Shown here piece by piece: positions 6,420-13,917 of a stretch of DNA of 16,936 nt. Source of the stretch: CAYSND01 sp964642235 (lineage in GTDB: Bacteria > Bacteroidota > Bacteroidia > Bacteroidales > UBA932); the NCBI GenBank assembly GCA_964642235.1, contig CAZXOP010000032.1, forward strand, positions 1 to 16,936, given 5' to 3'. A program made the position numbers and the translations under genes. The notes below the pieces were generated by a model. That model was not told the DNA's origin, did not search any database, and saw only the letters and a program-made list of their open reading frames with translations. Position 1 is the first letter of the stretch; every line of letters starts with the position of its first letter.

Positions 6420-7706
6420 ATGGCAAAGACTAAAAAGAAGAAATCAATAGGCAAGTGGATTATAATTTTCTCTATTCTCCTTATTATTGGACTTATTGTC
6501 TATAGCAAGGTCAAAGGACCCAACGGCATTAAGGTTACATTGGGAGCACCTGAGCTCTCATCAATTACCGAGACCATCCCTGCAAACGGGAAGATTCAAC
6601 CTGTAACTGAGGTGAAAATTTCTCCTGACGTATCAGGAGAGATAATTGAATTAAATTTCCAAGAGGGGGATGTTATTAATAAAGGGGATTTAATTATAAA
6701 AATCAAGCAGGATACATATATCTCCATGAAAGAGCGGGCTATCGCATCGCTAAATGCCATTAAAGCACAATACCTCCAACAAGAGGCTCAGCTTAAACAA
6801 GTGGAACTTAGCTATCATAGAAACAAAAAACTTTATGACGAGAAAGCTATCTCTAAGTCGGAGTATGAAACTGCCCTTTCACAGTACGAAGTAGCTAAAG
6901 AACAACTCAAATCAGCCGAGTATAATGTTCAGTCTGCTCAGGCATCTCTTAAAGAGGCTGAGGAAAATCTTATTAAGACGACAATATATGCCCCTATGGA
7001 TGGGATTATATCCAAGTTAAGTGTGGAAAAGGGGGAGAGAGTGGTAGGGACCTCCCAAATGGCAGGGACAGAGATGTTAAGAATCGCTGACTTTGACAAG
7101 ATGCAAGTCCTCGTAGATGTTAACGAAAATGACATTATAAGACTTAAACAATTAGATACAGCAGAGATAAGTATAGATGCATACCCCGGAAGAAAATTTA
7201 CAGGGGTGGTTACACAAATTGCAAACTCTGCTAAAAGTGCCTCCGCTTCTGCAGATCAGATTACAAATTTCGAAGTAAAAATATACCTTATCCCTCAATC
7301 ATACAGTGACCTATTAAAGGAAAATGCTATGCCTTTCAGACCCGGTATGTCTGCCTCAGTGCAGATTCAAACCTCTAAAAGAGATAATGTTCTGACCATC
7401 CCTATTCAGAGTATTACCACCAGGAAGGGACTCTCCGCCGATACGACGAAGGTTGACGATGGTGTTACCGAGTATGTGTTTGTCGTTGATCCTGAAAATC
7501 CCGATAAAGTTAAAGCAACAGTTATTAAGACAGGTATTCAGGATATGAATAAAATAGAGGTTTTAGAGGGACTTTCGGCTGAGTCTAAAATAGTAACCGG
7601 TCCATATAATGCAGTTAGCAAGACTCTTACTAAAAACTCTAGAATAGTTGAAGATACTAAAAAAGAGAAGAAAGAAAAGAAGAGTAAGGACAACGATGAA
7701 AAGTAA
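6420..7706 (+). CDS. Membrane-fusion (periplasmic adaptor) protein, HlyD/MacA-like
   Basis: A 428-residue adaptor linking an inner-membrane transporter to TolC. A lysine-rich cytoplasmic start (KTKKKK) precedes a single membrane anchor at about residues 11-29. The first biotinyl-lipoyl-like half includes VKISPDVSGEIIELNFQEGD (about 65-84). A helical hairpin with heptads covers about 100-185, the second lipoyl half is YAPMDGIISKLSVEKGERVV, and a beta-barrel follows. The C-terminal tail is unusually lysine/glutamate-rich (TKKEKKEKKSKDNDEK). The architecture is closer to MacA/AcrA adaptors than to the classical CvaA/HlyD type, so pairing with the upstream PCAT rather than an unlinked MacB-like pump is inferred from position only. 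No macB-type gene is present. It overlaps tsaB by 11 bases. Confidence 0.9.
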   Translation: MAKTKKKKSIGKWIIIFSILLIIGLIVYSKVKGPNGIKVTLGAPELSSITETIPANGKIQPVTEVKISPDVSGEIIELNFQEGDVINKGDLIIKIKQDTYISMKERAIASLNAIKAQYLQQEAQLKQVELSYHRNKKLYDEKAISKSEYETALSQYEVAKEQLKSAEYNVQSAQASLKEAEENLIKTTIYAPMDGIISKLSVEKGERVVGTSQMAGTEMLRIADFDKMQVLVDVNENDIIRLKQLDTAEISIDAYPGRKFTGVVTQIANSAKSASASADQITNFEVKIYLIPQSYSDLLKENAMPFRPGMSASVQIQTSKRDNVLTIPIQSITTRKGLSADTTKVDDGVTEYVFVVDPENPDKVKATVIKTGIQDMNKIEVLEGLSAESKIVTGPYNAVSKTLTKNSRIVEDTKKEKKEKKSKDNDEK

Positions 7707-8397
7707 TCTCCTCTTAATCGAAAGTAGTACTCAAAAATGTTCTGTGGCTCTCGCATCCCATGGAAAGATAGTTTCGTTTAGAGAAACTTCTGAGCTTAAG
7801 GCACATGCCAAAATGATTGCCCCTTTTATAGTAGAGGTTTTAAAAGAGAGTGGAACGACCATAGAAGAGTGTGATGCCGTGGCGGTTAGTAGCGGACCTG
7901 GCTCATATACAGGATTAAGGGTCGGAGTCTCCTTAGCAAAAGGGCTCTGCTATGGAGCTGATATCCCTCTTATCTCTGTTTGCACTCTCGATATACTCGC
8001 TATGATGGGGATAGAGAGAGGGGTTCCAAAAAACTCCTTGATATTACCTATGATAGATGCAAGGCGGATGGAGGTCTATACTGCATCATATAACGATTTA
8101 GGAGAGCGTATTTCTGAAATAGCCCCTGTCGTTCTTGAGCAGAACTCTTTCGAATCCGAATTCATCAACTATCCACATATTCTATTCATTGGAGATGGGG
8201 TAAATAAATTGAAGGGGTTACTTAGTGAAGAGAGGATTGCTCGCTCTACATTTATAAACACCTACCCAGATGTCAGCGGAATGGTAACTCCTGCACTCTC
8301 CTCTCTTAGAAAAAAAGAGTTCGAAGATAAAGCATACTTCGAACCCTTCTATCTTAAAGAATTTATTGCCGGTGTTAGTAAGAAAGCCCTTATCTAA
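7696..8397 (+). CDS. tsaB: tRNA threonylcarbamoyladenosine biosynthesis protein TsaB
   Basis: A partner of TsaD and TsaE in making the t6A modification at position 37 of ANN-decoding tRNAs. The 233-residue protein has the ASKHA-type opening LLLIESSTQKCSVAL, then the hallmark VSSGPGSYTGLRVGVSLAKGL (about residues 71-91). Length fits the family. I chose ATG 7696; the upstream ATG at 7648 would add 16 Lys/Arg-rich residues that merely read the MFP tail in another frame. Its start overlaps the MFP stop by 11 bases, so it is translationally coupled to an export operon with which it has no functional connection, a common situation for this gene. Its 3' end overlaps the convergent lipoprotein gene by eight bases. 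Confidence 0.93.
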   Translation: MKSNLLLIESSTQKCSVALASHGKIVSFRETSELKAHAKMIAPFIVEVLKESGTTIEECDAVAVSSGPGSYTGLRVGVSLAKGLCYGADIPLISVCTLDILAMMGIERGVPKNSLILPMIDARRMEVYTASYNDLGERISEIAPVVLEQNSFESEFINYPHILFIGDGVNKLKGLLSEERIARSTFINTYPDVSGMVTPALSSLRKKEFEDKAYFEPFYLKEFIAGVSKKALI

Positions 8398-9541
8398 CCA
8401 ACTTCCCTATTAGGGCATCAAGTTTTACTGTATCAAATAGATCTTTTTCGGGAACCAAGTTCCCCCCCTTGTCTATTATATACATAGAGGGTAAGGCGGT
8501 TACATTATATAGTGATAGATATTGGGATGAGGAACCAAGAGCGTCATGAACAGATACCCAAGGGAGGTCTTGATCCTTTATATTTCTTGCCCATGCGGTC
8601 TTATCGGCATCAAATGAGATTTGATATATCTCAAACCCTTTAGGGCTATATTTCTGGTATAGTCTCTTTAGTTCGAGATTAAACATCTTCTGGTCTCCCT
8701 GTGTAATACTCCAGAATGAGATCAAAATAACTTTCCCTTCATAATCGTTTAAAGTTCTAACTACCGAATTTTGATCAGGGAGAGAGATATTGGGGTATCC
8801 TGAAACCATTGCCTCATTGATTTTATTATTTAATCCCCAAAGATTCTCCTTTTTAGTTATATCGTCTGCTAAAGAGCGAATGTAAAGGGAGTTGGGATAG
8901 ACAGGCTGTAAAGAGTCATAAACCATTTTGAAGATTATAACATCTTTAGGGTCTGCAAAAATGGGTAGCTCGTCGCTTATTCTTTGATAAAGAAGGACTA
9001 TAGATGTAATAGATTTAGGATTCTTATAAAGCTGACGAATAACATCTTGTTTCTGTTTAACATAGACTTTGCCTAACTCCATCTGAAGTCGCTTCTCTTC
9101 ATTTAGATCTCTGTTTGATCTTGCATCTTCGAGTTCGGTGATAAGAGCACTAAACCTATTAAAGACACCATTATACTGCTGTTCAATTTCCAAAAATTTT
9201 ATTGACTCCTCTGAACCTGTAATAGAGATATCCTTACCGCTGATATCTGTCTTTATCTCTATCTTTTCACCCGGAGAGGGGACAAAAGAGGCTATCTTAA
9301 CATTATCCAAGAATAGATAATTAAAATCCGGATCCCCTTTTTTAACATCTAATTTCAATTTAAAATGTCCTGATACCACCTTAAAGGTATCCACAGGTGT
9401 CATTTTATTTAGAGCGAGCTTATATAATACCACATCGCAGGTATCTTTTGCACCGGCTATGGTTACATCTATTTTAGCCCTATTACCTGTACAAGCCACG
9501 AGAGACAACATAATAAGTGCGAGAAGAAATAATCGTTTCAT
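8390..9541 (-). CDS. TlpA-like lipoprotein with DUF4369-type N-terminus and a redox-inactive thioredoxin fold
   Basis: A 383-residue lipoprotein with the signal peptide lipobox LSLVAC (lipid Cys17). Residues 22-115 resemble the beta-rich DUF4369 domain that precedes many Bacteroidetes TlpA proteins. A helical linker follows (about 116-245), then a thioredoxin-like domain (about 250-383) containing VILISFWSITQGDQ and the cis-Pro loop ALPSMYIID (Pro351). In active TlpA/ResA the FW motif leads into WCxxC; here the aligned stretch reads TQGDQ, with Gln281 and Gln284 where the two cysteines should be. The domain has no other Cys, so thiol-disulfide exchange is not expected; a binding or structural role is more likely. 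It lies 22 bases after the HIT gene on the same strand and is probably in the greA operon. Confidence 0.85.
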   Translation of the reverse strand: MKRLFLLALIMLSLVACTGNRAKIDVTIAGAKDTCDVVLYKLALNKMTPVDTFKVVSGHFKLKLDVKKGDPDFNYLFLDNVKIASFVPSPGEKIEIKTDISGKDISITGSEESIKFLEIEQQYNGVFNRFSALITELEDARSNRDLNEEKRLQMELGKVYVKQKQDVIRQLYKNPKSITSIVLLYQRISDELPIFADPKDVIIFKMVYDSLQPVYPNSLYIRSLADDITKKENLWGLNNKINEAMVSGYPNISLPDQNSVVRTLNDYEGKVILISFWSITQGDQKMFNLELKRLYQKYSPKGFEIYQISFDADKTAWARNIKDQDLPWVSVHDALGSSSQYLSLYNVTALPSMYIIDKGGNLVPEKDLFDTVKLDALIGKLVR

Positions 9542-9563
9542 ACATTTAATTTCTTTAAAGTCT

Positions 9564-9965
9564 TTACTGATTTTGGAATGCTGAGGAGATAGACGAGGCT
9601 ATTTCGGCGAAACGCTCAGGGGTTAGTTTTACTTTCTCCTTTCTAAAGTCGAGGTCCCCTTCACTCTGCATTGGCACCAGATGCACATGGGCATGAGGAA
9701 CCTCCATGCCGAGGACAGCCATAGCTACCCTCTTACACGGTATTGTCTTATAAAGTGCTTCTGAAACACGTTTTGAGAAGAGCATAAGTTCTTTATATAG
9801 CTCGTCATCCAAATCGAAGATATAATCGACCTCTTTTTTAGGAACGACCAAGGTATGCCCCTCTTTAAGAGGGTGAATATCGAGAAAGGCATAAAACTTC
9901 TCACTCTCCGCTACCTTGTATGAAGGAATTTCTCCGTTAATAATTTTTGTAAAAATAGAAGGCAT
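9564..9965 (-). CDS. HIT family protein (histidine-triad nucleotide hydrolase)
   Basis: A 133-residue cytoplasmic protein of the HIT superfamily, Hint-like branch, which hydrolyses nucleoside phosphoramidates or related nucleotidyl conjugates. It begins SIFTKIINGEIPSYKVAE, the standard HIT opening, and carries GHTLVVPKKEV (about residues 36-46) and the catalytic triad PHAHVHLVP with His91, His93 and His95. Length is typical. The start is six bases after the greA stop, so the pair forms a tight operon; I recall the greA-HIT order as common in Bacteroidales. The exact substrate cannot be told from sequence. Confidence 0.93.
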   Translation of the reverse strand: MPSIFTKIINGEIPSYKVAESEKFYAFLDIHPLKEGHTLVVPKKEVDYIFDLDDELYKELMLFSKRVSEALYKTIPCKRVAMAVLGMEVPHAHVHLVPMQSEGDLDFRKEKVKLTPERFAEIASSISSAFQNQ

Positions 9966-9971
9966 AATGAT

Positions 9972-10442
9972 TTATATTGCAATATCAAGTACTTCAAATT
10001 TAAGAACTCCGGAGGGAACTACCACGTCCACGACATCCCCTTTTCTCCTTCCTATTAAGGCTTTGCCAATAGGAGTAGCTGCAGCAAGCTTCCCTTCACG
10101 GAAATTGGCCTCGCTCTCCCCTACTAAGGTATATTCAACCACAGTATTATTAAGTAGATTCTTGAGCTTTACTCTATTAAGAATCTGGATTTGTTCAGTA
10201 TTGATTCGACTCTCATCGATGATGCGGGCGTTGGCAATAACATTCTCAAGTTTGGAAATTTTTAGTTCCAAAAGCCCTTGAGCCTCCTTGGCTGCATCAT
10301 ATTCAGCATTCTCAGAGAGATCACCTTTATCCCTCGCTTCAGCTATCTGTCTCGATATAAGAGGACGCTGGCTAATAAGATTAACCAAGTCTCCTTTTAG
10401 TTTTTCTAACCCTTCAGAGGTTACATGATGTATTTCTGACAT
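9972..10442 (-). CDS. greA: Transcription elongation factor GreA
   Basis: Binds in the RNA polymerase secondary channel and stimulates cleavage of backtracked transcripts. The 156-residue protein has the N-terminal coiled coil with the acidic tip ARDKGDLSENAEYDAAKE (about residues 36-53), then the FKBP-like C-terminal domain with GEGK/GKALIGRRKGD-type strands (TPIGKALIGRRKGDVV, about 124-139). I chose ATG 10442 (MSEIHHVTSEGLEKL); the in-frame ATG at 10472 adds ten hydrophobic residues read through a leader hairpin and is unlikely. A promoter at 10495-10524 and a terminator-like hairpin lie upstream, so early termination may control expression. It is followed by the HIT gene. Confidence 0.94.
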   Translation of the reverse strand: MSEIHHVTSEGLEKLKGDLVNLISQRPLISRQIAEARDKGDLSENAEYDAAKEAQGLLELKISKLENVIANARIIDESRINTEQIQILNRVKLKNLLNNTVVEYTLVGESEANFREGKLAAATPIGKALIGRRKGDVVDVVVPSGVLKFEVLDIAI

Positions 10443-10452
10443 AAATATTATA

Positions 10453-10480
10453 ATTAAAAAAGAATCTCGCATTCACGAGA
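10453..10480 (-). terminator. Terminator-like hairpin in the greA leader (possible attenuator)
   Basis: On the minus strand the stem TCTCG / CGAGA (10476-10480 with 10465-10469), with a six-base loop, is followed by TTCTTTTTT. It lies between the greA promoter and the greA start, so it would act on greA transcripts as well as on readthrough from the upstream gene. The stem is short (5 bp), which limits confidence. Confidence 0.45.
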
Positions 10481-10494
10481 CCCTTTGACAAGTG

Positions 10495-10524
10495 CAAAGT
10501 TAATAAAATTAAATTAAATTCAAA
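10495..10524 (-). promoter_or_regulatory. greA: Bacteroidetes promoter for greA (-33 TTTG, -7 TAACTTTG)
   Basis: On the minus strand TTTG (10521-10524) and TAACTTTG (10495-10502) are separated by 18 bases, matching the Bacteroidetes two-box pattern. The -33 box overlaps the stop codon of the upstream gene. The leader to the greA ATG is about 45-50 bases. Confidence 0.65.
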
Positions 10525-11029
10525 AATCCCGAAATTTTGGTTTCAAAAGCTCAGAGTAAATTATCATTTTTCTAAGATCTATCTCCTCTTTAATCAACCC
10601 TTTTTTATCTTTTGTCTCCTCCTTTATCTCCAATTCCGGTGTCTCGACGACAGCAATTGAGGAGAGTGGTGATACTGTTTGCGTAGCAATAACAGGATTA
10701 AATGGGGTAGGAAGCGGCGTTTCAGGAGTTTCATGGTGGTAGAATGCCTCCTCTTCGTCTATGTCCGGTTCAGGCTTGTACTCCTCTTCATAACGCACCA
10801 CTTCAGGGGTATTCTCCGGTTTTATGACCCTTTTCCATATCTCTTGCAGAGGATCTTCGTCCTCTTCTTTCTCCACCTCATAGTTATCTTCAAACCCCCT
10901 AAATTCTTCTTCTTCCCTTGCGGCACGAGCAGCTCTTTCAGCTTTTTTGGCTTTCTCCTTCTTGGCGTTGACAATACTGCCCAAAACCATAAAGGCTACT
11001 GCTATGACTATCGCTACCCAATCTTCCAT
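10520..11029 (-). CDS. Acidic single-pass membrane protein, unknown function
   Basis: A 169-residue hypothetical protein. One N-terminal membrane helix (about residues 4-21, WVAIVIAVAFMVLGSIV) is followed by a Lys/Ala/Arg-rich, probably coiled-coil segment (KKEKAKKAERAARAAREEEE, about 23-42). A long, low-complexity Glu/Asp/Pro-rich stretch comes next (about 45-150). The conserved-looking C-terminus, EIDLRKMIIYSELLKPKF, resembles the DLRKAVIYSEIL tail I recall from a family of uncharacterised Bacteroidales membrane proteins. This suggests a tethered, disordered linker presenting a short binding motif in the cytoplasm. A promoter lies 19 bases upstream, partly inside a relic of the ribF 3' end, so this gene was probably the original neighbour of ribF. 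Confidence 0.8.
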   Translation of the reverse strand: MEDWVAIVIAVAFMVLGSIVNAKKEKAKKAERAARAAREEEEFRGFEDNYEVEKEEDEDPLQEIWKRVIKPENTPEVVRYEEEYKPEPDIDEEEAFYHHETPETPLPTPFNPVIATQTVSPLSSIAVVETPELEIKEETKDKKGLIKEEIDLRKMIIYSELLKPKFRDF

Positions 11030-11048
11030 TTAAGAATATATATTTTGA

Positions 11049-11081
11049 CAAAAATAACTAAAAAATTCTATTTCGAGCAAA
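11049..11081 (-). promoter_or_regulatory. Bacteroidetes promoter for the acidic membrane protein gene
   Basis: On the minus strand TTTG (11078-11081) and TATTTTTG (11049-11056) are 21 bases apart, and the -7 box ends 19 bases before the ATG at 11029. The -33 box lies within the duplicated ribF tail. Confidence 0.6.
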
Positions 11082-11105
11082 CTCTTCATCAATATTAATC
11101 TGCTC
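11058..11105 (-). repeat. Detached copy of the ribF 3' end (48-bp direct repeat, distal copy)
   Basis: Read on the minus strand this encodes EQINIDEEFARNRIF plus a TAG stop, nearly the same as the true RibF C-terminus EQINLDEEFARNRKF. It matches 14764-14811 at 43 of 48 positions, including 23 consecutive identical bases (11070-11092 versus 14776-14798). No ribF sequence precedes it. The GH115 gene reads into it in another frame and stops there. Best explained as the remnant of an insertion at the ribF end. Confidence 0.9.
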
Positions 11106-13917
11106 CCAAGTTTGACCCTTGACCCTTTATTAATGGGAACTCATAATATTTACGATTTTTAACAAAATCCAACATAAATTGATCTAACACTACCCCATCA
11201 TCAAGTGCCCTTATTTTAACTATGTGCACCCCCTCCTTCTTGATATTATGGTATGTAGTATTGACAGAGCCATTTCTCAACACATTTTGTTTCCACTCTT
11301 CTGAACCGAAAAGAGTAGTATAATCTACTATCTGAAATGGTTCATCATCTATCGCAATCTCATATCTAAGAGAACCACCACCCACCGGATGATTTGGCAA
11401 CAACAAAACCTTTAGAGAAACCTCACCCACACTATAGGTCTTTATAGAGTAGGTTAACACTTCGTTACACCTTAATTCTATACATTTTTCGCTATATCCC
11501 AACCCATTAATTGGTAAAATATTCCTCTCTGTGGAGTTATCATATTCATTCCCATTCCATACTATCATACCGTTATTTTCCACTTTGGGGTCAGCCGGAT
11601 GATCTAATACAGCAATGCAAAAAGAATATACTTCGTTATCCACTACTAATTTAATCACCTTTTCACTATCCTTTGAGACTTTTTCCCAATCGACATGTAA
11701 AAGAAATTTATGCTCATATTTAACCCCTGTCTCTACACCCTCTATTCTCAACCATTTAGGCACATTTTTAAATCTCCATTGAGGCATAACACCCCCTTTG
11801 GAAAATATTTTTATGAACTGTGAGGAGTTAATCCCTCTCTGAAATGGGGGGTTTTTTTTAACATCCCCACTTTTTAATGGGATAGAATCCCCTTCTGCCC
11901 ACACTACTCCCCCTTTAATATCCTCCACATTTACCTTTTCATTAGAATGAACAGGCTGGAAAACAGGCAAATCTCTCGGTTTCATATCCATTATTCCATT
12001 CCATTTTCCATTGAGCAAATCGTGATTGTAGTGAGATGAAAGTGCTGCTATCTCATTATAGCTATCTTCACTCATTTTATAGTATTCATTAGCTACAGGG
12101 AGAGAATACTTAGAGTACAATCTCCCCTTCTGGGCACCCAACAACTTAATATTCATCGCAGCGGCTGCACGGACAGGATATTCAATAATCTGAAAATAGG
12201 CTTCTCTTTTATTTTCGGGAAGTAGCCTTACGAGTTGTGTCGCTTTTGATGCCAACAATCCATATCTTCTCATCCTTTTGTCTATTTCATCCCCCATGTT
12301 AAAAGCGCTATACTCTGTCTCCTCCACAGGGGTTAATCCCCAAGGAATAGGGGTCTGTTCTACCCTGCTCCACCCCATAAATTCCGGTTTGCGACTATAG
12401 GCTAAGTGGTAGTATTCCCTCTTTATTTCAAACAACTCATCACATACATCCGGTCCAAAACTTGAGCAGAGCCAACTATGTAAATGGGACATAATATTGT
12501 CACTCTTGACATTTTCAATATTCCAAGCCAAATCAAGAAAAAACTCTGTTTCATATTCGGCAGGCTTAATATCTCCCACATTTAGTATCCACACCCTTTT
12601 GGCACCATTGTCGTAAGCCTTTTTCATCTCATAATATATTTTAGAGGGGGAGGTGGTGGAGAGCCAGAGGTAATCATGAGGTCTTCCCCAATATGATATG
12701 TGATAATATACCCCCGCTCCTCCACTCCTTTTTCTCTCCTCGGCAGAAGGCAATTTAATAATATTTCCATAGTTATCATCACACCACACTAATGTAACAT
12801 CATCCGGCACTTTAAGCCCGTTATTATAAACCTCAAGTACCTCCTTATATGGAATAAATGCTTGTGGTATAGTTTCTACCCTTTGATTAACTGTTTGTGC
12901 AATAAGAGATCTCTGATCATCAATAGCTTTTTGCATCCATTTCGTCTGTTCTTCGAGAGTATTAGCCCCCTCCATTTTTCCATCATGCAACCCACGCATT
13001 CCAATGGTGTAAAAATTTTCTAACCCCTTGACCTCCTCCAATCTCTCTCTCCAATAAGAGATAACTCTTTCTCTATTAGTAATATAATTATAATCACCAT
13101 ACCTCTCTTTATCCCATTCACCTGCATTATTTCTCATTAATGGCTCACAATGTGATGTCCCTACCACGATGCCATAATCATCTGCCATCTCCTTATTACC
13201 TTTTACACAATAAAAAGGAATGGTACATTCATGCATTGCGGGCCAAATCGTATTTCCCTTTAACCTTAATAGTAATTGAAATATTTTCTCATATGTTCGT
13301 GGTAATATTGCCCCCTTTACCTCAGATGGTGCGAAATTGGTAGAACTCCATGGCATCAAGCCCCAATCCTCATCATTCAAAAATATCCCCCTGTACTGGA
13401 CAGATGGTTTTTGAAAATCATAATAAGATGAGGATATAGAGAACTCTTCTCTCTTTTTGGGTGGGAGATCTGCCCACCACACCCATGGAGAGACCCCTAT
13501 TATTTTAGACAACTCCAACACTCCATAAGTAGCTCCACGAGCATCGCTCCCAATAACTGCTAATAAATATCTCCCCTCTCTCTCTATTACTTTAATTACA
13601 AATGTCTCCCATTCACCAATTATATTATCTATTTCTATGTGATAACTCTCTATAAGGGTCTTAAAATCAATATTACTCAGAGAACCTACGACAATATTGG
13701 AAACATCTATACTCTCACCCCTTTCTAGTGCCCTATCAAATACCAACCCATAATCTTCTGAGAACATTTTGATCCCCTTCTTAACCACCTCTTTCTCATT
13801 ATCTAAATAAAATATTTTTATTCCCCCCTCCACAGCAGTAAAATTAAACCCTTGCGCAAATAGAATTTCGCAAAAAATAATTAAAAAGAGAGATAGGAGA
13901 GTCGCTTTATATCTCAT
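11095..13917 (-). CDS. GH115 family glycoside hydrolase (xylan alpha-glucuronidase type)
   Basis: A 940-residue secreted enzyme of family GH115, whose characterised members release glucuronic or 4-O-methylglucuronic acid from xylan side chains. Signal peptide at about residues 1-22 (ending EILFAQ). Recognisable family segments include PSVQYRGIFLNDEDWGLMPW, LLRLKGNTIWPAMHE, GIVVGTSHCEPLMRNNAGEW, FYTIGMRGLHDGKMEGA, VTLVWCDDNYGN, YYHISYWGRPHDYLWLST and RVWILNVGDIKPAEYE. The C-terminal beta-rich domain is also present, so the length fits the family. I chose ATG 13917, which starts the signal peptide; an in-frame ATG at 13941 lies inside the GH16 gene. It follows GH16 by five bases, with GGAGGAG inside the GH16 tail as a possible ribosome-binding site. 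Its last codons and stop fall inside the ribF relic, so the extreme C-terminus may be altered. No SusC/SusD or regulator is nearby. Confidence 0.93.
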   Translation of the reverse strand: MRYKATLLSLFLIIFCEILFAQGFNFTAVEGGIKIFYLDNEKEVVKKGIKMFSEDYGLVFDRALERGESIDVSNIVVGSLSNIDFKTLIESYHIEIDNIIGEWETFVIKVIEREGRYLLAVIGSDARGATYGVLELSKIIGVSPWVWWADLPPKKREEFSISSSYYDFQKPSVQYRGIFLNDEDWGLMPWSSTNFAPSEVKGAILPRTYEKIFQLLLRLKGNTIWPAMHECTIPFYCVKGNKEMADDYGIVVGTSHCEPLMRNNAGEWDKERYGDYNYITNRERVISYWRERLEEVKGLENFYTIGMRGLHDGKMEGANTLEEQTKWMQKAIDDQRSLIAQTVNQRVETIPQAFIPYKEVLEVYNNGLKVPDDVTLVWCDDNYGNIIKLPSAEERKRSGGAGVYYHISYWGRPHDYLWLSTTSPSKIYYEMKKAYDNGAKRVWILNVGDIKPAEYETEFFLDLAWNIENVKSDNIMSHLHSWLCSSFGPDVCDELFEIKREYYHLAYSRKPEFMGWSRVEQTPIPWGLTPVEETEYSAFNMGDEIDKRMRRYGLLASKATQLVRLLPENKREAYFQIIEYPVRAAAAMNIKLLGAQKGRLYSKYSLPVANEYYKMSEDSYNEIAALSSHYNHDLLNGKWNGIMDMKPRDLPVFQPVHSNEKVNVEDIKGGVVWAEGDSIPLKSGDVKKNPPFQRGINSSQFIKIFSKGGVMPQWRFKNVPKWLRIEGVETGVKYEHKFLLHVDWEKVSKDSEKVIKLVVDNEVYSFCIAVLDHPADPKVENNGMIVWNGNEYDNSTERNILPINGLGYSEKCIELRCNEVLTYSIKTYSVGEVSLKVLLLPNHPVGGGSLRYEIAIDDEPFQIVDYTTLFGSEEWKQNVLRNGSVNTTYHNIKKEGVHIVKIRALDDGVVLDQFMLDFVKNRKYYEFPLIKGQGSNLGAD

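Noticed and set aside
10679..11098. 139-codon plus-strand ORF opposite the acidic membrane protein gene
   Set aside because: It is the reverse reading of a Glu/Asp/Lys-rich gene (hence Phe/Leu-rich), has no initiation context and no recognisable domain, and its frame crosses the ribF relic.
13140..13343. 67-codon plus-strand ORF inside the GH115 gene
   Set aside because: It is antisense to well-conserved GH115 motifs with no independent support; treated as a shadow.
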